The notes: generated by a model from the letters alone, not told the origin. Numbered from the stretch's first letter, positions 34,179 to 45,883 are shown. The stretch is 64,000 nucleotides of DNA from Epiperipatus broadwayi (GCA_028023455.1 JAQFVV010006475.1:186001-250000); one strand, 5' to 3'. Program-made: numbers and translations.

Positions 34179-35480
34179 TGTACCGGTTGAAAATGTATGT
34201 CCAACCAACAAGATTTAGAATCTAAGCAAAAGTACCCTGAATCCAATCATGCCCGAGATACACAAGTCAGGAGCAATCATGAATTTTAACCTATTTGCCC
34301 ATTCCCCAAATCTATAACCCTATAGACAACACCAACCTTGATACTACATAAATTAATTATTTCCGGGCCCAGTGCTACATCATTTTGCATGAGAACTCAG
34401 CTGATGACGATGATGAGAGATTGAATGAACCCAAGATATTAACTTAAAAATATACATAAATATAAATATTATTAAGGAGATTCGAACAACTGGATTAAAG
34501 TTTAAAAATATAAACTTATTTTGACAAAAATTCAAGATGATTTTTTATATTCAACTTCATGCATTTCAAACTTTATTTTTGGTTACAAATATTTGACGAT
34601 CTTGGTACAATTATTTTATTTAGACTGATATGAATTTAGTGTGGCAGTTACAATACAGAACATATATTTAAATATAAGTTTTTATTCAATATTACAAAAA
34701 TAAATTTATCTGGGTGATTGGTAGACGTTTATACATTAAAACACATATAGAGACTTGACAATAATAAAGTGTCGCTGTTTATATGAATTCATAGAATGCC
34801 CTTGGCATTTCATACATAAGTTTATTTTCATTTATAAACTTTATTTGTAACAATAAAATAAGGATACATTTTGATCAGTAAGTAGACTAAAAACATTATT
34901 TTTTACACATTTTCGACATTTAGCAATCGAATATTGAGAAACTCTATCAATGCGGGCATTGCTTATTTCAATAAAGGTGAGGGCAGCTTCATGAGAGGTT
35001 GGATTTAAACTCCAACTAAAAATATTACAAAGAGAAAAACATTTCATTATTACATATCATTACAATTTATTTTGTCAAACAGGCTAAAAGAAAAACGAAC
35101 TTTAAGAAATTGCAATGCTAGCATTGTCAGTAAGAGAGAAAAATGGCAGCTTTGGCCAAGAAAAGGTCATTCTCTGATTATTAAGGCAGTACGCCAGCTT
35201 CATGCTAAAGCGGTACCGAAAGAGGAAAGTCGGGTAGGAAGTTGCTTTGGATCCCATTTATGGTAAGTCCATGCAGAGCTTCTACTACACTGACCGATTT
35301 GTTTCAGAAGTAGACTTAGACTTCTGTTATGAACGAGAACAATAACAAAAACAGAAGGCTTCGAATCCCTGGGGCGAGGTACAGGTGAATCAAAGCAGTA
35401 TATAAATATATACTCTGAGAAGAATGATGAACGAAGATGATCGTGACTCCCTGGAATGAGGTACAGGTGAATCAAATCAA
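34179..35480 (+). repeat. Putative + strand LTR, TGTACCGG type
   Basis: It opens TGTACCGGTTGAAAATG, and the first ~230 bases are homologous, in inverted orientation, to the start of the 1.7 kb LTR at 33514-33290 (shared AATCATGCCCGAGATAC.CAAGTCAGGA-like and GGGCC..AAATAATT blocks). The right end is not defined; I set it after a 31-bp direct repeat (35365-35395 and 35447-35477, sharing GAGGTACAGGTGAATCAAA). No primer-binding site was found to the right. Confidence 0.4.
35083..35262 (+). other. Candidate exon within the + strand LTR
   Basis: An open 180-base block lies between a plausible acceptor (TTATTTTGTCAAACAG) and a strong donor (TTATG|GTAAGT). It encodes about 59 basic residues (for example KEKRTLRNCNASIVSKREKW) of no family I recognise. 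It might be a spliced leader region of the LTR transcript or chance. Confidence 0.2.
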
Positions 35481-35704
35481 AGCCCTATGTAGCTTAATAA
35501 TTTGACATATGCCAGCAATGCTATTATAATAATGTAAAATCATTGGATTTAAAGACTAAATATAAAGCCTTAAGTAGTTTAACAAATATGTAATGACATG
35601 TTAAAATAATGACCTATGTAAGATAGAATCATTAATCAGAAGTTAAAACTATAATTAATGAAGCATGCATTTCTCTCCCTTGAATCAATACTATTTTGTT
35701 TAAA

Positions 35705-37495
35705 TATATAAAAAACCGGTTGTTTTCTCATCCCTGGTATTCATCTCGAGATGTCTCTATTTCTAGGTCAATTCCTAGAAATATACCATTTCACCGGCAT
35801 TCACCCAACCAAAGAGGAAATTTTCTACGTTATAAATGCAGAAAAGAGTCCTCACGTTATGTTGGATGGAGGACAGTGGCAGCGACAGAAGCCAACACAA
35901 AGAGACTTCTTTCTATGAAAACACAAAGAGTTCCCGATGGCTGCCAGTTATGGCTTTTTTCTATGCTAAAAGTAAAAAGAAAGAAATGCCTTGATTGGCT
36001 GCCATAGTAGTTGATTTTGTTCATCATTTTCTTGTAATAGTAGAATATCTATTTTCTCTGTAGTTTCGTGTGAGAGTGTGTGTATTTGAAGCAATTGTAG
36101 TTTTTTAAAATTTGATAAGACGTCTATTTTTTTTAATGTGTTGTAACTTACTTTACTGTTGTAAGTTTAGTAATAATGTCCTGAATATTCCATTATGAAG
36201 GGGTATCCCTCAAAAATTGCTTTTAAGGGTGCGAAACGGGAAAAATGTGAAGGATCACACGAAAAGTACCGTTTTTGTGAGAATTTGTCCATGACCAGTT
36301 ACTTTTGCTATATATATACGCACAAACAAAAATAACCCAGTGTCTAATTATTAGGAATTACTTGTCCAAAAAAGAAAATTAGTCTGGTATTATTTTATTT
36401 TTTTTTGTTACATTTATTATTTCAAAATAAGATTCGTTTTTATATCTACATACTAACAAAAACACCCCAGTTCCTGATTAATTACTGTCTTAAAAAAAAA
36501 AGAAAGCAAATTCAACGGGGTTTGATTTTTTCAATGGAGTATTTGAATTACAGGTTTTTTATCTATATATATACACAAGATTTACCAAAAAAAAGAAACC
36601 CACTTTCTGATTAATTACTGTCAAAAGAAATGCAAATTAGTCGGCTATCATTTTTAAATTTAGTATTTCAATAACCATCCCCTTTTTATATAGACAGACT
36701 TAACAAAAACCCCACTTTCTGATTCATTACTGTCCCCCCAAAAAAAAGAAAATGGAAATTAGTCGGGTATCATTTTTCAATTGAGTCTTTCAATGATGGT
36801 CTGTACTAATAGTAGTCGGGTATCAATTTTAAATTGTAGTATATAAATTACTTTACTTTTGATAGATTTAGAATTACATATTGCTTTTTTAATAAAATGA
36901 TTGATTTACTCTTGACCAAAAATACCATAACTTTAAAAAAAGACACACATAAAGTCCAAAAAAAATGAGAAAAAGCCCCGTAACTTTAAAGACACCCACA
37001 CAAACTCAAAAACAATCTAAGATGAATAAACATTGACTTAATACGTATTGCTTTTGAATCAAATTATTGATTTACTCTTGCAAAAAAAATACCGTAACTT
37101 TAAAAAGAGACCTAAAGTCCCAAAAAAAATTAGAAAAAGCCCCGTAACTTTTAAGACACACACAAACTCAAAAACAAGATAAGATTAATAAACATTTACT
37201 TATTACGTCTTGCTTTTGAATAAAATTATTGATTTACTCTTGCAAAAAAAAGACTAACTTTAAAAAGACACACATAAAGTCCCAAAAAAAAAAAGAAAAA
37301 CACTGTACCTTTAAAGACACACAAACTCAAAAACAAGATAAGATTAATAAACATTTACAAAAATGAAAAAACTAACATCATATAATAGTATTAGTTAGTA
37401 GAATATTTTATGACAAATCTAAGAAATCAGATCTTTTTAGATCAAATCAATCATTTAGGTCCGGCCTGGAATTGTTATATGTATATGTTTTTGAT
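35705..37495 (-). repeat. 1.8 kb arm, right copy, inverted
   Basis: Reverse complement of 29129-30975, including both internal tandem arrays. No integrase or gag remnant flanks it at 37496, so as an LTR it would be solo. Confidence 0.65.
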
Positions 37496-38904
37496 CAGAA
37501 AGCTAAAATTTATGCACTTAAAAGTGCGAACAACAAAATAGATATTTGTTCACCAGCCTTTTTTGTGTGATGATGATGAATAAAGAAATTAATAAAACTA
37601 ACGGATGCCAATATCTACCCCAGATTGCAAAGTATTTATATATTTTGTATGATTTTATGGTAAAATATATTTTCACACAAAAAAGCATATATTCATTTTA
37701 CAAGAAAAACTCGGTCTTATGAACTAGTTAGAAATAAATAAATAAGAACTCATTAATCCCCTCCCCACCTTCTATGTTCGTAAGACCGGGTTTGATTGGC
37801 ATTTACAAATAAAAGTTTAGTGAAAAATATTAAAAATAAATTATAACCACACTAAATTACAAGAAAAATAAGCGTGAGTTGGATGAAATAGTTTACAATA
37901 AAATTAGTTAGGATTATAGAGAATCGATACCAAAGAAATAATTATTAGTTTTAATTATTAGTTTTAGATTAAATATACAGAAAACATTAATTTAAATAGA
38001 TAGGATTCATGTAAGACAATTGTAATGGCTTTAGATTTGTTACCTCAGGATTGTATGGAATAGGCACAAGTTTTCTGTGGCAGGCGGCATTCTTTAACAT
38101 GTTTTTTGGCCTCAGCGGTTCTTTGACAGCACTGGCACACTTGAGCAGTAGGAGCTACATCTCTGCATGGTGAAGAGTGGAGCTGAAGATGGAGGGGAAG
38201 GTGGCTGAAGCCCCTCAAAAATTAAACAGACATGGAGTCGACTAGCGACTATTGACCCAACTCTGACACAATAGATTTTTGGCCCTATTTATACAAACTT
38301 TGAGGTATTCAAAGAATGTTTTTAATTAAACTTATCTTTAATGTACAGAAATATTTTCTCTATTGTTAGTGGAGATGCAATTGTTAGATAACTATCCAAA
38401 AATTAATTCAAATCAATTTCCAGATTGGAAATAGATTTGATACAAATGTTAACAGCTAACTCAAATCAATTAGCTTTGTTTTAAATTTTACTTTAATTTA
38501 AAAATTCCTTTTAAAATCATGAATCCCACTTCTTTAATTATTCTTGGACAGTTAATGACTGCATCTTCCATCTTGAATATTTGTGTACTTATATGAAGAA
38601 AATATTTATAAAATAAATAACATAGTTATGAAAAAAAAATACAAAATTATTTAAAAGATTTGCTAGTGCTTTTATCTATATAAAAGCTCCATTAATATAT
38701 GTATATAGCTGAGTCGCATCCATAAAAGTTAATATTTAAAACTTTAAAAAAATTTTATTTGAGATTTATATTTATAAATTTTTATAGACGCTTCTCAGAA
38801 ATATACATATAGTTTATATACATGTGATGAAAAAAACCAGAATGAAGTGTGGATTAACTGGTAGAACAGTGAAGCTCGATCTTGGGCTAAGATCAACTGC
38901 TACA
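37496..38904. other. Mostly featureless; one small Cys-rich frame
   Basis: AT-rich apart from a more GC-balanced patch at 38040-38220. There the - strand has a 58-residue frame (38221-38045) with CQCCQRTAEAKKHVKEC, a zinc-finger-like spacing, running into a possible splice donor (CTGAG|GTAACA). No family is recognised; it could be a transposon or host exon fragment, or chance. Confidence 0.25.
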
Positions 38905-39050
38905 ATATGTTTAAATATTAAATCTCCATTTACAACATTTACTATTATATAATGCTATAAGCACTTAATAAAAATTAATATTTATAACATTTGCTATTAT
39001 TACTTTGTGTGTATGTGTATTTTAATTATACACATACATAATAATATGTG
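38905..39050 (+). repeat. Fragment of the Mag-like 3' internal block
   Basis: Matches 20070-20215 (TTAAATATTAAATCTCCATT, ATAAGCACTTAATAAAAATT, TTTTAATTATACAC) in the same orientation. Both ends are abrupt, so it is an isolated fragment or a separate terminal piece of a related LTR element. Confidence 0.6.
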
Positions 39051-39682
39051 TATTATTATTATTTTTTTTATATCTAAGTTAAATATTTTTTTTTGTTATT
39101 ATTGTTTGTTAAAGTTGGATTTTGAACTGAGAACGCTGCTGGATTTAAAAGTGTAAAATGAAATTTTGGATCACCATAGAGATGTGTCATCAATAAATAA
39201 AATAATAATAAGATAATAGATGCCAATGATATACGATTCTGTTTTTTTTTCTTATGTTTTTCTGCTTCTGTTTACATTCTTCCATATCGGTTCTGTTTTG
39301 CTATTTGTCTACAAATATGATTTGATTACCTAAAGGAAAGAATCAATTATTTTTATTAATGTAATTTATTTAAGAAGTTGATGAAAAAACTATGAAGAAG
39401 ATAAAGAAAGTATATTTATCCAGAAAGTCTAGAGAACTGAAAGTTCAGGAGAGTGAGCAAGAAGGATGCTACCAGATGATGTCAAAATAAAGATGTTGTA
39501 ATTTTGTAGTAAAGTAAGTTCTGGAAATAAACAAGTAAAGTTTGTGTAGATCCTTGGAAATATTAAGATTTAATAATTTACTGTCACTGAAATACCATAT
39601 CAGTTAATATTGTTGTGATTATCGGTGGAACAATCTTAAAGCTGAAATGTGTTAATTCAAATTTGTTAACTTTATTCAAATT

Positions 39683-39893
39683 GGTACTTGAGTATTAACT
39701 AAGCTATGACGTACTACACCCGAAGGCATACTACTCTAATCTTATGATTTTTAAGATAATGTCTCCTAGTGATCTCCGAACACTTAATCGATAAAGTTTG
39801 CCCACAGATCACGTGGAGAAGTCACCGTGAAGATCACAAGATTAGAGTAATATGCCTTCAGGGCAGTACGTCATATCATAGTTAATATCAAAG
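39683..39893. repeat. Left TIR with nested subterminal inverted repeat
   Basis: Beyond the 37-bp TIR, about 60 bases (39687-39745) are repeated in inverted orientation at about 39832-39893, including the TIR-like TATTAACTA..ATGACGTACT. The left end alone can therefore fold into a long hairpin and resembles a small MITE embedded in the terminus. Confidence 0.75.
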
Positions 39894-40429
39894 AAGGAGA
39901 GGGAAATGTCCACCATCTTGGCCAAACCCTGAAACAAACAAATAATAATAAGTAAAATTGACTAAAACGTTAATTAAAATAATTAAGAAAATGTAAATAT
40001 GAACAATCAAAAATCATTAGAATTATTAATGATATTTAATAATCATTTGGCCCTGTAAACAATAAATTGCCTGAAAATGCAAACTCTTAATTATGAAAAT
40101 GTAAATATGAAAAATGGAATAAACCAAAAATTTATTAACGATATTTAACAATAATTTTTTACGATAAAATAATTATGAAAATGTAAATATAAATAATTAA
40201 AAATCAGTATTTTCAATTATATTTTAATCAAAAATCAGTATTTTCAATAATATTTTAATATTCAAACAAAAAAATTAATCAAATGTAAATATGAAAAATG
40301 GGATAAAACAAAAATTATTAACAATAATTTGCTACGGTAAAATAATTATGAAAATGTAAATATAAATAATCAAAAATCTTTAATCAAAAATCAGTATTTT
40401 CAATGATATTTTAATATTCAAACAAAAGA

Positions 40430-41015
40430 AGTAATAGCTAAACCCAAATTCATTACTTACAAGTAACTGCCTTTCGTAAATATTGCGATATGCAAAAAGG
40501 GTGAGATGGCAGATTTTACAACCAATTTTTCCCCGTACTGTTTCCAGAATGTAATTATAAGCAATATTTAAGTAATTGACAAACAAAAGGCAATAATAGG
40601 TAAAAAAATTATTATTTTTTTCATGGTATTTAATAAATCCAAATTGATTATATTAAAAGGAAAAGTGGGAAAAATTGCTGTCAAATATTTACTACAAGTA
40701 ACTGCCTTTCATAAATGCTGCGATACTGAACAACGTAAAATGGCTGATTTTACAACAATTTTTAGCCGTACTGTTTCCAGAATATTATTATAAGCAATTT
40801 TTAAGCAATCATATCATGAAATAAAGCTACAATAAGAGATAAAAAATCATATTTTTTTTTTTTTGGAATGGTATTTAAAAAAAAAAAAAAGCAAAAAAAT
40901 TATTATCAAAATTTTAACTATAAACAATTTCCTTTCTCAGCTACTGCGATAATGAAAAAGGAAAAATGACGCCATGACGAGCAATTTTCCCCATACCGTT
41001 TATGAAACAAAATTA
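40430..41015. repeat. Three diverged tandem repeats within the Merlin element
   Basis: The block AAGTAACTGCCTTTC, then CTGCGATA or TTGCGATA, then GATTTTACAA, then CCGTACTGTTTCCAGAAT recurs at about 40460, 40690 and, more weakly, 40925, a spacing of roughly 230 bp. They lie 3' of the transposase gene. Confidence 0.65.
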
Positions 41016-41067
41016 CAAAAGTAAAAAAAAAAAGGTATATTAAATAAATTGTACTTACAAATAAAAG

Positions 41068-41919
41068 TCACTGTGGTGGACTAAATTCACGGATATGTTG
41101 CAAAATAGCAGTAAAAGGGTCATCTTTGAAGCATCGCCTCCACATGAATTCCGTTAAATACGAATCCAAGTGTTACCTAGCTGTACCTCTGTGCTTAGCC
41201 CCTCAACCTTTCTATGTTTTGAGTGTGGAATCCAGTCGATAGCTCCACAAAATTATAGGTGTGATTGACCTGAAGATGATCGTATCTGGCCTCCTTTAAT
41301 TCATCGGTTTTATAACCTTTCCAGCAGTCGCTGTAAATCGTAGATCCTTCCTGCACATTGTCTCTGATGGCTTGCATGAGAGTGGATGCGGTTCTGTCTT
41401 GAATGGCTACCACAAAACATCCATCTCCCTGCAAACACTACCGAATATCCACTGCTGGGGGAGTACTTTGCCGGCATTTTTTCGTCTTGAAAAAAGACTT
41501 TCATCAATTTCAACAACCCTGTTAGGGCTTCCAATTTTCACCTTTTCTTTACACAATAGTCTCCATGTGCAGACTTCACGGAGATAATTGTTCCAGTCGA
41601 TTGCTGTTTTACTGGCGATTTCCAACTGCTCCTCACAAAATTGTACCGATGTCAATTCTCTACACCAACTATATATAAATCTGATCACAGTGACCAAACT
41701 AATTCTGGATCCTTCAAACAAAGTCCCTTTTTTGATAGTGATCCTTTTACAACAGTCTTTAACATTGCAGTGCCATTGCTTCTCATAGTTCTTAATATAT
41801 ATAGTCATAGGATGGCCATTAACACAAAATTTCCCACTCAGGATAATTTCATATGTTTGGAAAAATCCAACTGCTTCATCTTCAGAAGATGCTAAGTCCC
41901 ACAATTTTATATCCGACAT
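41068..41919 (-). pseudogene. Merlin transposase
   Basis: From ATG at 41919 the frame runs 170 codons. A zinc-ribbon-like part comes first (CVNGHPM, then WHCNVKDCCKR), followed by a helix-turn-helix region and the first catalytic Asp in VVEIDESLF, and QQWIFGSVCR. A one-base change near 41434 moves the protein to another frame, which has GDGCFVVAIQDRT, the second Asp in IYSDCWKGY and the motif HTQNIERL with the expected Glu. A second shift follows; the end is readable (HRGTAR, stop, [13 protein letters not shown]) to a stop at 41068. So two shifts and one stop break an otherwise full-length gene of about 280 codons. The enzyme would bind the TIRs and perform cut-and-paste transposition. Confidence 0.9.
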
Positions 41920-42589
41920 TTTCTTGTAAGTTGTTGATTAGTAATAAGTTAAAAAAATTAGTAATAAAAATAACACGGCAATCAAAATGTAAATTAGTAA
42001 TAAAAATCACAAAAATGGTAATTAGTCAGCAATAAAAATGTTAATAAATAGCAATAATTAATAAAAATCACAAAAATTAGTAATCCAAATCACAGCAATG
42101 AAAATGTAAAATAAGCAATAATTTCGCAATTAGCAAAATGAAAATCTCACAAAATGGCGTATAACAGACAATAGAAAAAACACCTCTTGCTTGCAATACG
42201 ACAGCAGGTAAAAGACAGATATTTACCACAATTCACCGCAATATTACATAATCTCGAAGTTGACCACGAAAATACCTTGATCACTTTTATCGATTAGTCA
42301 TGCCAATGTTTCAGTTGCCATGACATTGTTTTGCTTGATCGTCGATCTTATCTACCGGCGGCTTGTGTAGTATGTCATAGCTTAGTTAATACTCAAATAC
42401 CTTCAAATTAAACCAGTGTTCATTTCATTCGACATTCAAAAAAATAATAAAGAAATTTTTTTTTCCTTTTCAATATTACATACAGCTGTGTCCAGTGACA
42501 CTATTGCCTGCTGGATTGCAAATATAAATATCACAAATAATTGCTAATTAATGAGGCAGCTCAGCAAGTACATTTAAGTAACGAATTTA

Positions 42590-43300
42590 TTTACAGAGTT
42601 GTACGAAGATAATCAATCTTGTTTAATATATACATATATGACGATTATATACACCTGCTATATAAATAACAATAAGGGCCCAAAGACATAACAAAATAAT
42701 AATAAGATCAATACGACCTGTTTTACAGTTCCTAAGTTTACTTTTGAACGTTCAGAGGCAAATTTCTCCACAAGGCTAAGTGAAGGAGGGAGCTGACTGG
42801 GGCACCTGAGGAAATGGCACATCTGGCTTCCAAGAGCTTCACTTGGCAAGTGTCTGGTCTTAGTTCCATTCTAAAACTTGTTTTCTCTCTCATTGTTTTT
42901 AGAGTAGACTCCCTTGATTGGCCATCCGCTGTCCACGTGGTGGTCATCTCTTTAGTTACACTATTCGATCCCTGATCAGATAATGCAATTACCTTAGAAT
43001 TGTCTATTTTAAACAATGTCTTTGTTTACATTATATTAATCCTTCGCTTGCATTCATCTAACTTTCTTGATATGTTAGTTTATAGTTTTTCATTAATTAA
43101 ACTATTTAATTAGTCTAATGCTTTTATAAAATATTGTGAATGCCATTGGCATCTATTCACATACATTTAGTTTACCGTTATATTATTTATAACATTTATT
43201 TTGTGTATATATAAATATACACACACAATTAGAAATCCGTTTGGTTTTCAATTATAATTATTATTTGACTAATAATATGTATTTTGTGTATACATAAATA
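42590..43300 (-). repeat. Diverged relative of the Mag-like 3' internal block
   Basis: Shares order and several blocks with 19240-20290, such as AATA.TAAGATC.AT.CGACCT.TTTTA.AGT, GACACTTGC (on the - strand) and the TTTTTCATTAATTAAAC segment. It belongs to a different, older subfamily. No LTR was recognised next to it. Confidence 0.4.
42738..43016 (-). CDS. Unknown 92-codon frame in the retroelement-like block
   Basis: An uninterrupted frame (EMTTTWTADGQSRESTLKTM, RMELRPDTCQVKLLEARC, LHLALWRNLPLNVQK) in a block related to 19240-20290. The matching - strand segment there is broken by stops but keeps a similar stretch (DQSNLENQ, then MDTCNWKLY), so the frame may be ancestral to both. No domain or signal peptide recognised. 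Position near the 3' end of the element would fit an accessory gene. Confidence 0.3.
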   Translation of the reverse strand: MFKIDNSKVIALSDQGSNSVTKEMTTTWTADGQSRESTLKTMREKTSFRMELRPDTCQVKLLEARCAISSGAPVSSLLHLALWRNLPLNVQK

Positions 43301-45026
43301 TACACACACGTTTAGCACATACGGATATAAACTTAGGAAAACTTCGAGTTATAACCCTAAACGTCAAATTTGGAAAGGAAAAAAAACCTTAACACCACCA
43401 ATATCAATGAAATTGATTTTTAAAAATCAATTAAAATCTCGTAAGATATGCGTTCATGAAAACCAGAAAATATTAGGGACAATTCAGATAGTACATAAAT
43501 ATGTTCATTTCTTTTGTAAACATATGTGTCTTCTTTTATTTTGTAAGATTGATAGTTTTATATGTGTTTATGTTTAAAAAAAATTTATTGTAATATGAAA
43601 TTACTTATGAAATAAAAAAGAATAGAGAAATATGGAAGTTGTCTATCTATAAAAAAAATAATAATTTTAGTTGACTACTTATAGATATACATGTACATGT
43701 GTGTTTTAGGATGAGAGAAAGGTAAAACATCTATAGATCTTTATTTCTATATATTAAATTAATTTAATTCAGTTTGGTACATTTATATTTATATTGATTT
43801 ATTACAGATTTATTAAAATCAATAAAAGCTTTCTCCCATTCTCAAAACGTATTATGTTGATCCGTCTATAACTACATTTTCCTTGGTGATTCATGGAGAC
43901 TCTTGAAATAGCATATTAAATGTTAATAAAATTAAAACGTCAAATTCAAGACAATATAGGTTATCGTATAATTATATGTTTGTTGATAAGATATAGTTTA
44001 ATTATTTATATATATATTTTTTTGCAAATAAACTTATGTTAAATTTAAAACATTCGAAGCAGTTATTAATTTATAGAGTTTCGCACATCTATATATATAT
44101 AATCGCGAACATGTTTTGGTTGTAAATTATTTTCTTTTATGCAATTGAAGTTTGTTCATGAGTAAAACAAATGAATAGGTAAGATGAGGTATTATTACAT
44201 ATTATTTTCATTATATCAATTTTATATAGCATTATTATATTAATACTATGCATTTATATTAGTTAAATACATTTATATGTATGTAAAGGAAAATTTGGGA
44301 TTTATTATGATTATATTTATTATGATTACTTTGATTATTATGTAATAGGCATATTAGAAATGGAAATTGAAATTTTAGATTAACTATAAAATATTTTAAA
44401 TCCATTTGTTATAAGAGGTAGAATGCTATTATTATTGTTAAATATTATATGGTGTCTAATATATTTCTTTAGTGGTAGTGCATTATTGTTTGTTAAATGC
44501 TGTCTTAATGATTTATTATTTATTTAATGGAAGACGAAAGGTTTACAATTATCTAAATTATGATATATATTGAATGATAATTGAATAGTTTAAATTATAG
44601 CAATTTGGTTGTGTTAATCTTTGATATTTATTAGAACAGTTACAATGTCCGATTAATAAAATCTATCATATTTCTTGGGAGTTTTGCATTGTTTGCTTAG
44701 TTGTTGAATAGATATATAAATTTCTTATAAATAATATTTTTTTTATTAAGATTATTTATTTATTTTGCAAATGAATAGTTTAAAGGAAGGCTGAGCTAGA
44801 TTAGTATTTCATTTTGTTATCAGGGTAATATAATTATTGTGGGTGGATTGATTTGAATTGGGAGATGTCTATACTCTTAATTCAAATTAAATCTCATAGG
44901 TAAAAAATAGTAAAAAGGGTTATATGCTTGTGATCTTAAAAGGATAGTATTTAAACCTTAGAAAAGAGAAGTTGGTGCATATTTCAATTGAAGTTTTTAG
45001 CTCTAAGAAAGCGTATTTATTTATTA

Positions 45027-45883
45027 CTAGCCATACCCAGCTACACGCGTTGCTGTTGCTCAGTCTGGTTAAATGGAAAAAAAAGAAAAGAGAAAGTGCA
45101 CGTTTCTAATATGTTTAATTTCACAATGCTTGTGGGTATACAATATTTTTTGTTCTTCCATTGTCTGGACAGATATAAAGATTGTCTGATTTGCCCATTC
45201 TAGAACATGCAACATATAATTGTCCATGTGAGAAGCAATTCGTGTCTACATCTAAACCGCACAATTCTAAAGATTGGCCCTGAGCTTTGTTGATGGTGAT
45301 TGCAAACACCAATCAAATTGGGAATTGCAATCTCACACGAAATAATTAAATCAAAATGAAAATAAATCGAAATCTATGAAAATTAAATTTAACAATGCAA
45401 TCGGAAACATTGAAATGGAATCATAAAATATTTAATATAGTGTGTGTTGCTTTTACGTCCAACAGATAGTGCTGTGTAAAATATTTAGTATAGTGTGTGT
45501 TGCAAAAAAAGCATGTTTTTACCTGTCACAGATATATAATAGTAGGTATATAAAAATGCGCGTATTCAAATGCAACGTTGTGTCAAAATTTCAAAGCAAT
45601 CGACATCTATGAAATTCAATTTAACAATGCAATCAGAAACATTGAAATGGAATCGTAAAATATTTAGTATAGCGTGTGTTGCTTTTATGTCCAACAGATA
45701 GCACTGCGTAAAATATTTAGTGTAGGGGTGTTGCAAAAAAAGCATGTTTTACCTGTCACGGGTATATATATAAAAACACGTGTATTCGAATGCAATTATG
45801 TCAAAATTTCAAAGCAATCGGTGAGAACTTTCAGGGATTTAAGATTTTGAACAAACGAACATTTACATTTTTATTTATATAGA
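45027..45883 (-). mobile_element. Non-autonomous Helitron, exact ends
   Basis: On the - strand the element begins TCTATATAAATAAAAATG, a typical Helitron 5' end, and ends in a GC-richer segment finishing GGGTATGGCTAG, the usual CTAG end. It sits between A and T, the normal Helitron target. Removing 857 bp restores ATTTATTTATTATTATTGAT, exactly the sequence at the paralogous empty site near 12672. Inside is only the last part of a helicase. Part of the interior (45368-45600 and 45602-45825) is a tandem duplication of about 233 bp. Confidence 0.95.
45121..45312 (-). pseudogene. Helitron helicase, C-terminal fragment
   Basis: Sixty-three residues: FAITINKAQGQSLELCGLDV, FSHGQLYVACSRMGK, NLYICP, NIVYPQAL. 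This is the end of the PIF1-type helicase of Helitron RepHel proteins (motifs V and VI, with the Arg of ACSR). A stop lies directly upstream in frame and the Rep nuclease and most helicase motifs are missing, so the element is non-autonomous. Confidence 0.9.

Larger units (their letters stand above)
39683..42401 (-). mobile_element. Merlin DNA transposon, both ends intact
   Basis: The 2,719-bp element is bounded by 37-bp terminal inverted repeats, 39683-39719 and 42365-42401, that match at 35 of 37 positions and begin GGTA. An 8-bp target duplication, TTCAAATT, lies at 39675-39682 and 42402-42409. The single gene is a Merlin (IS1016/ISXO2-related) transposase on the - strand with frameshifts and a stop. 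Merlin elements are known to make 8-9 bp duplications, so ends, duplication and gene all agree. The region left of the gene contains AT-rich diverged repeats. This copy is dead but could be mobilised in trans. Confidence 0.95.

Noticed and set aside
33290-34410. DNA transposon with 220-bp terminal inverted repeats
   Set aside because: The two arms are LTR starts (TGTACCGG) found elsewhere without the partner, and the spacer is the retroelement 3' block also found at 19240.
35083-35262. Host exon between good splice sites
   Set aside because: No recognised protein and it lies inside a probable LTR, so it is listed only as a low-confidence candidate exon, not as a host gene.
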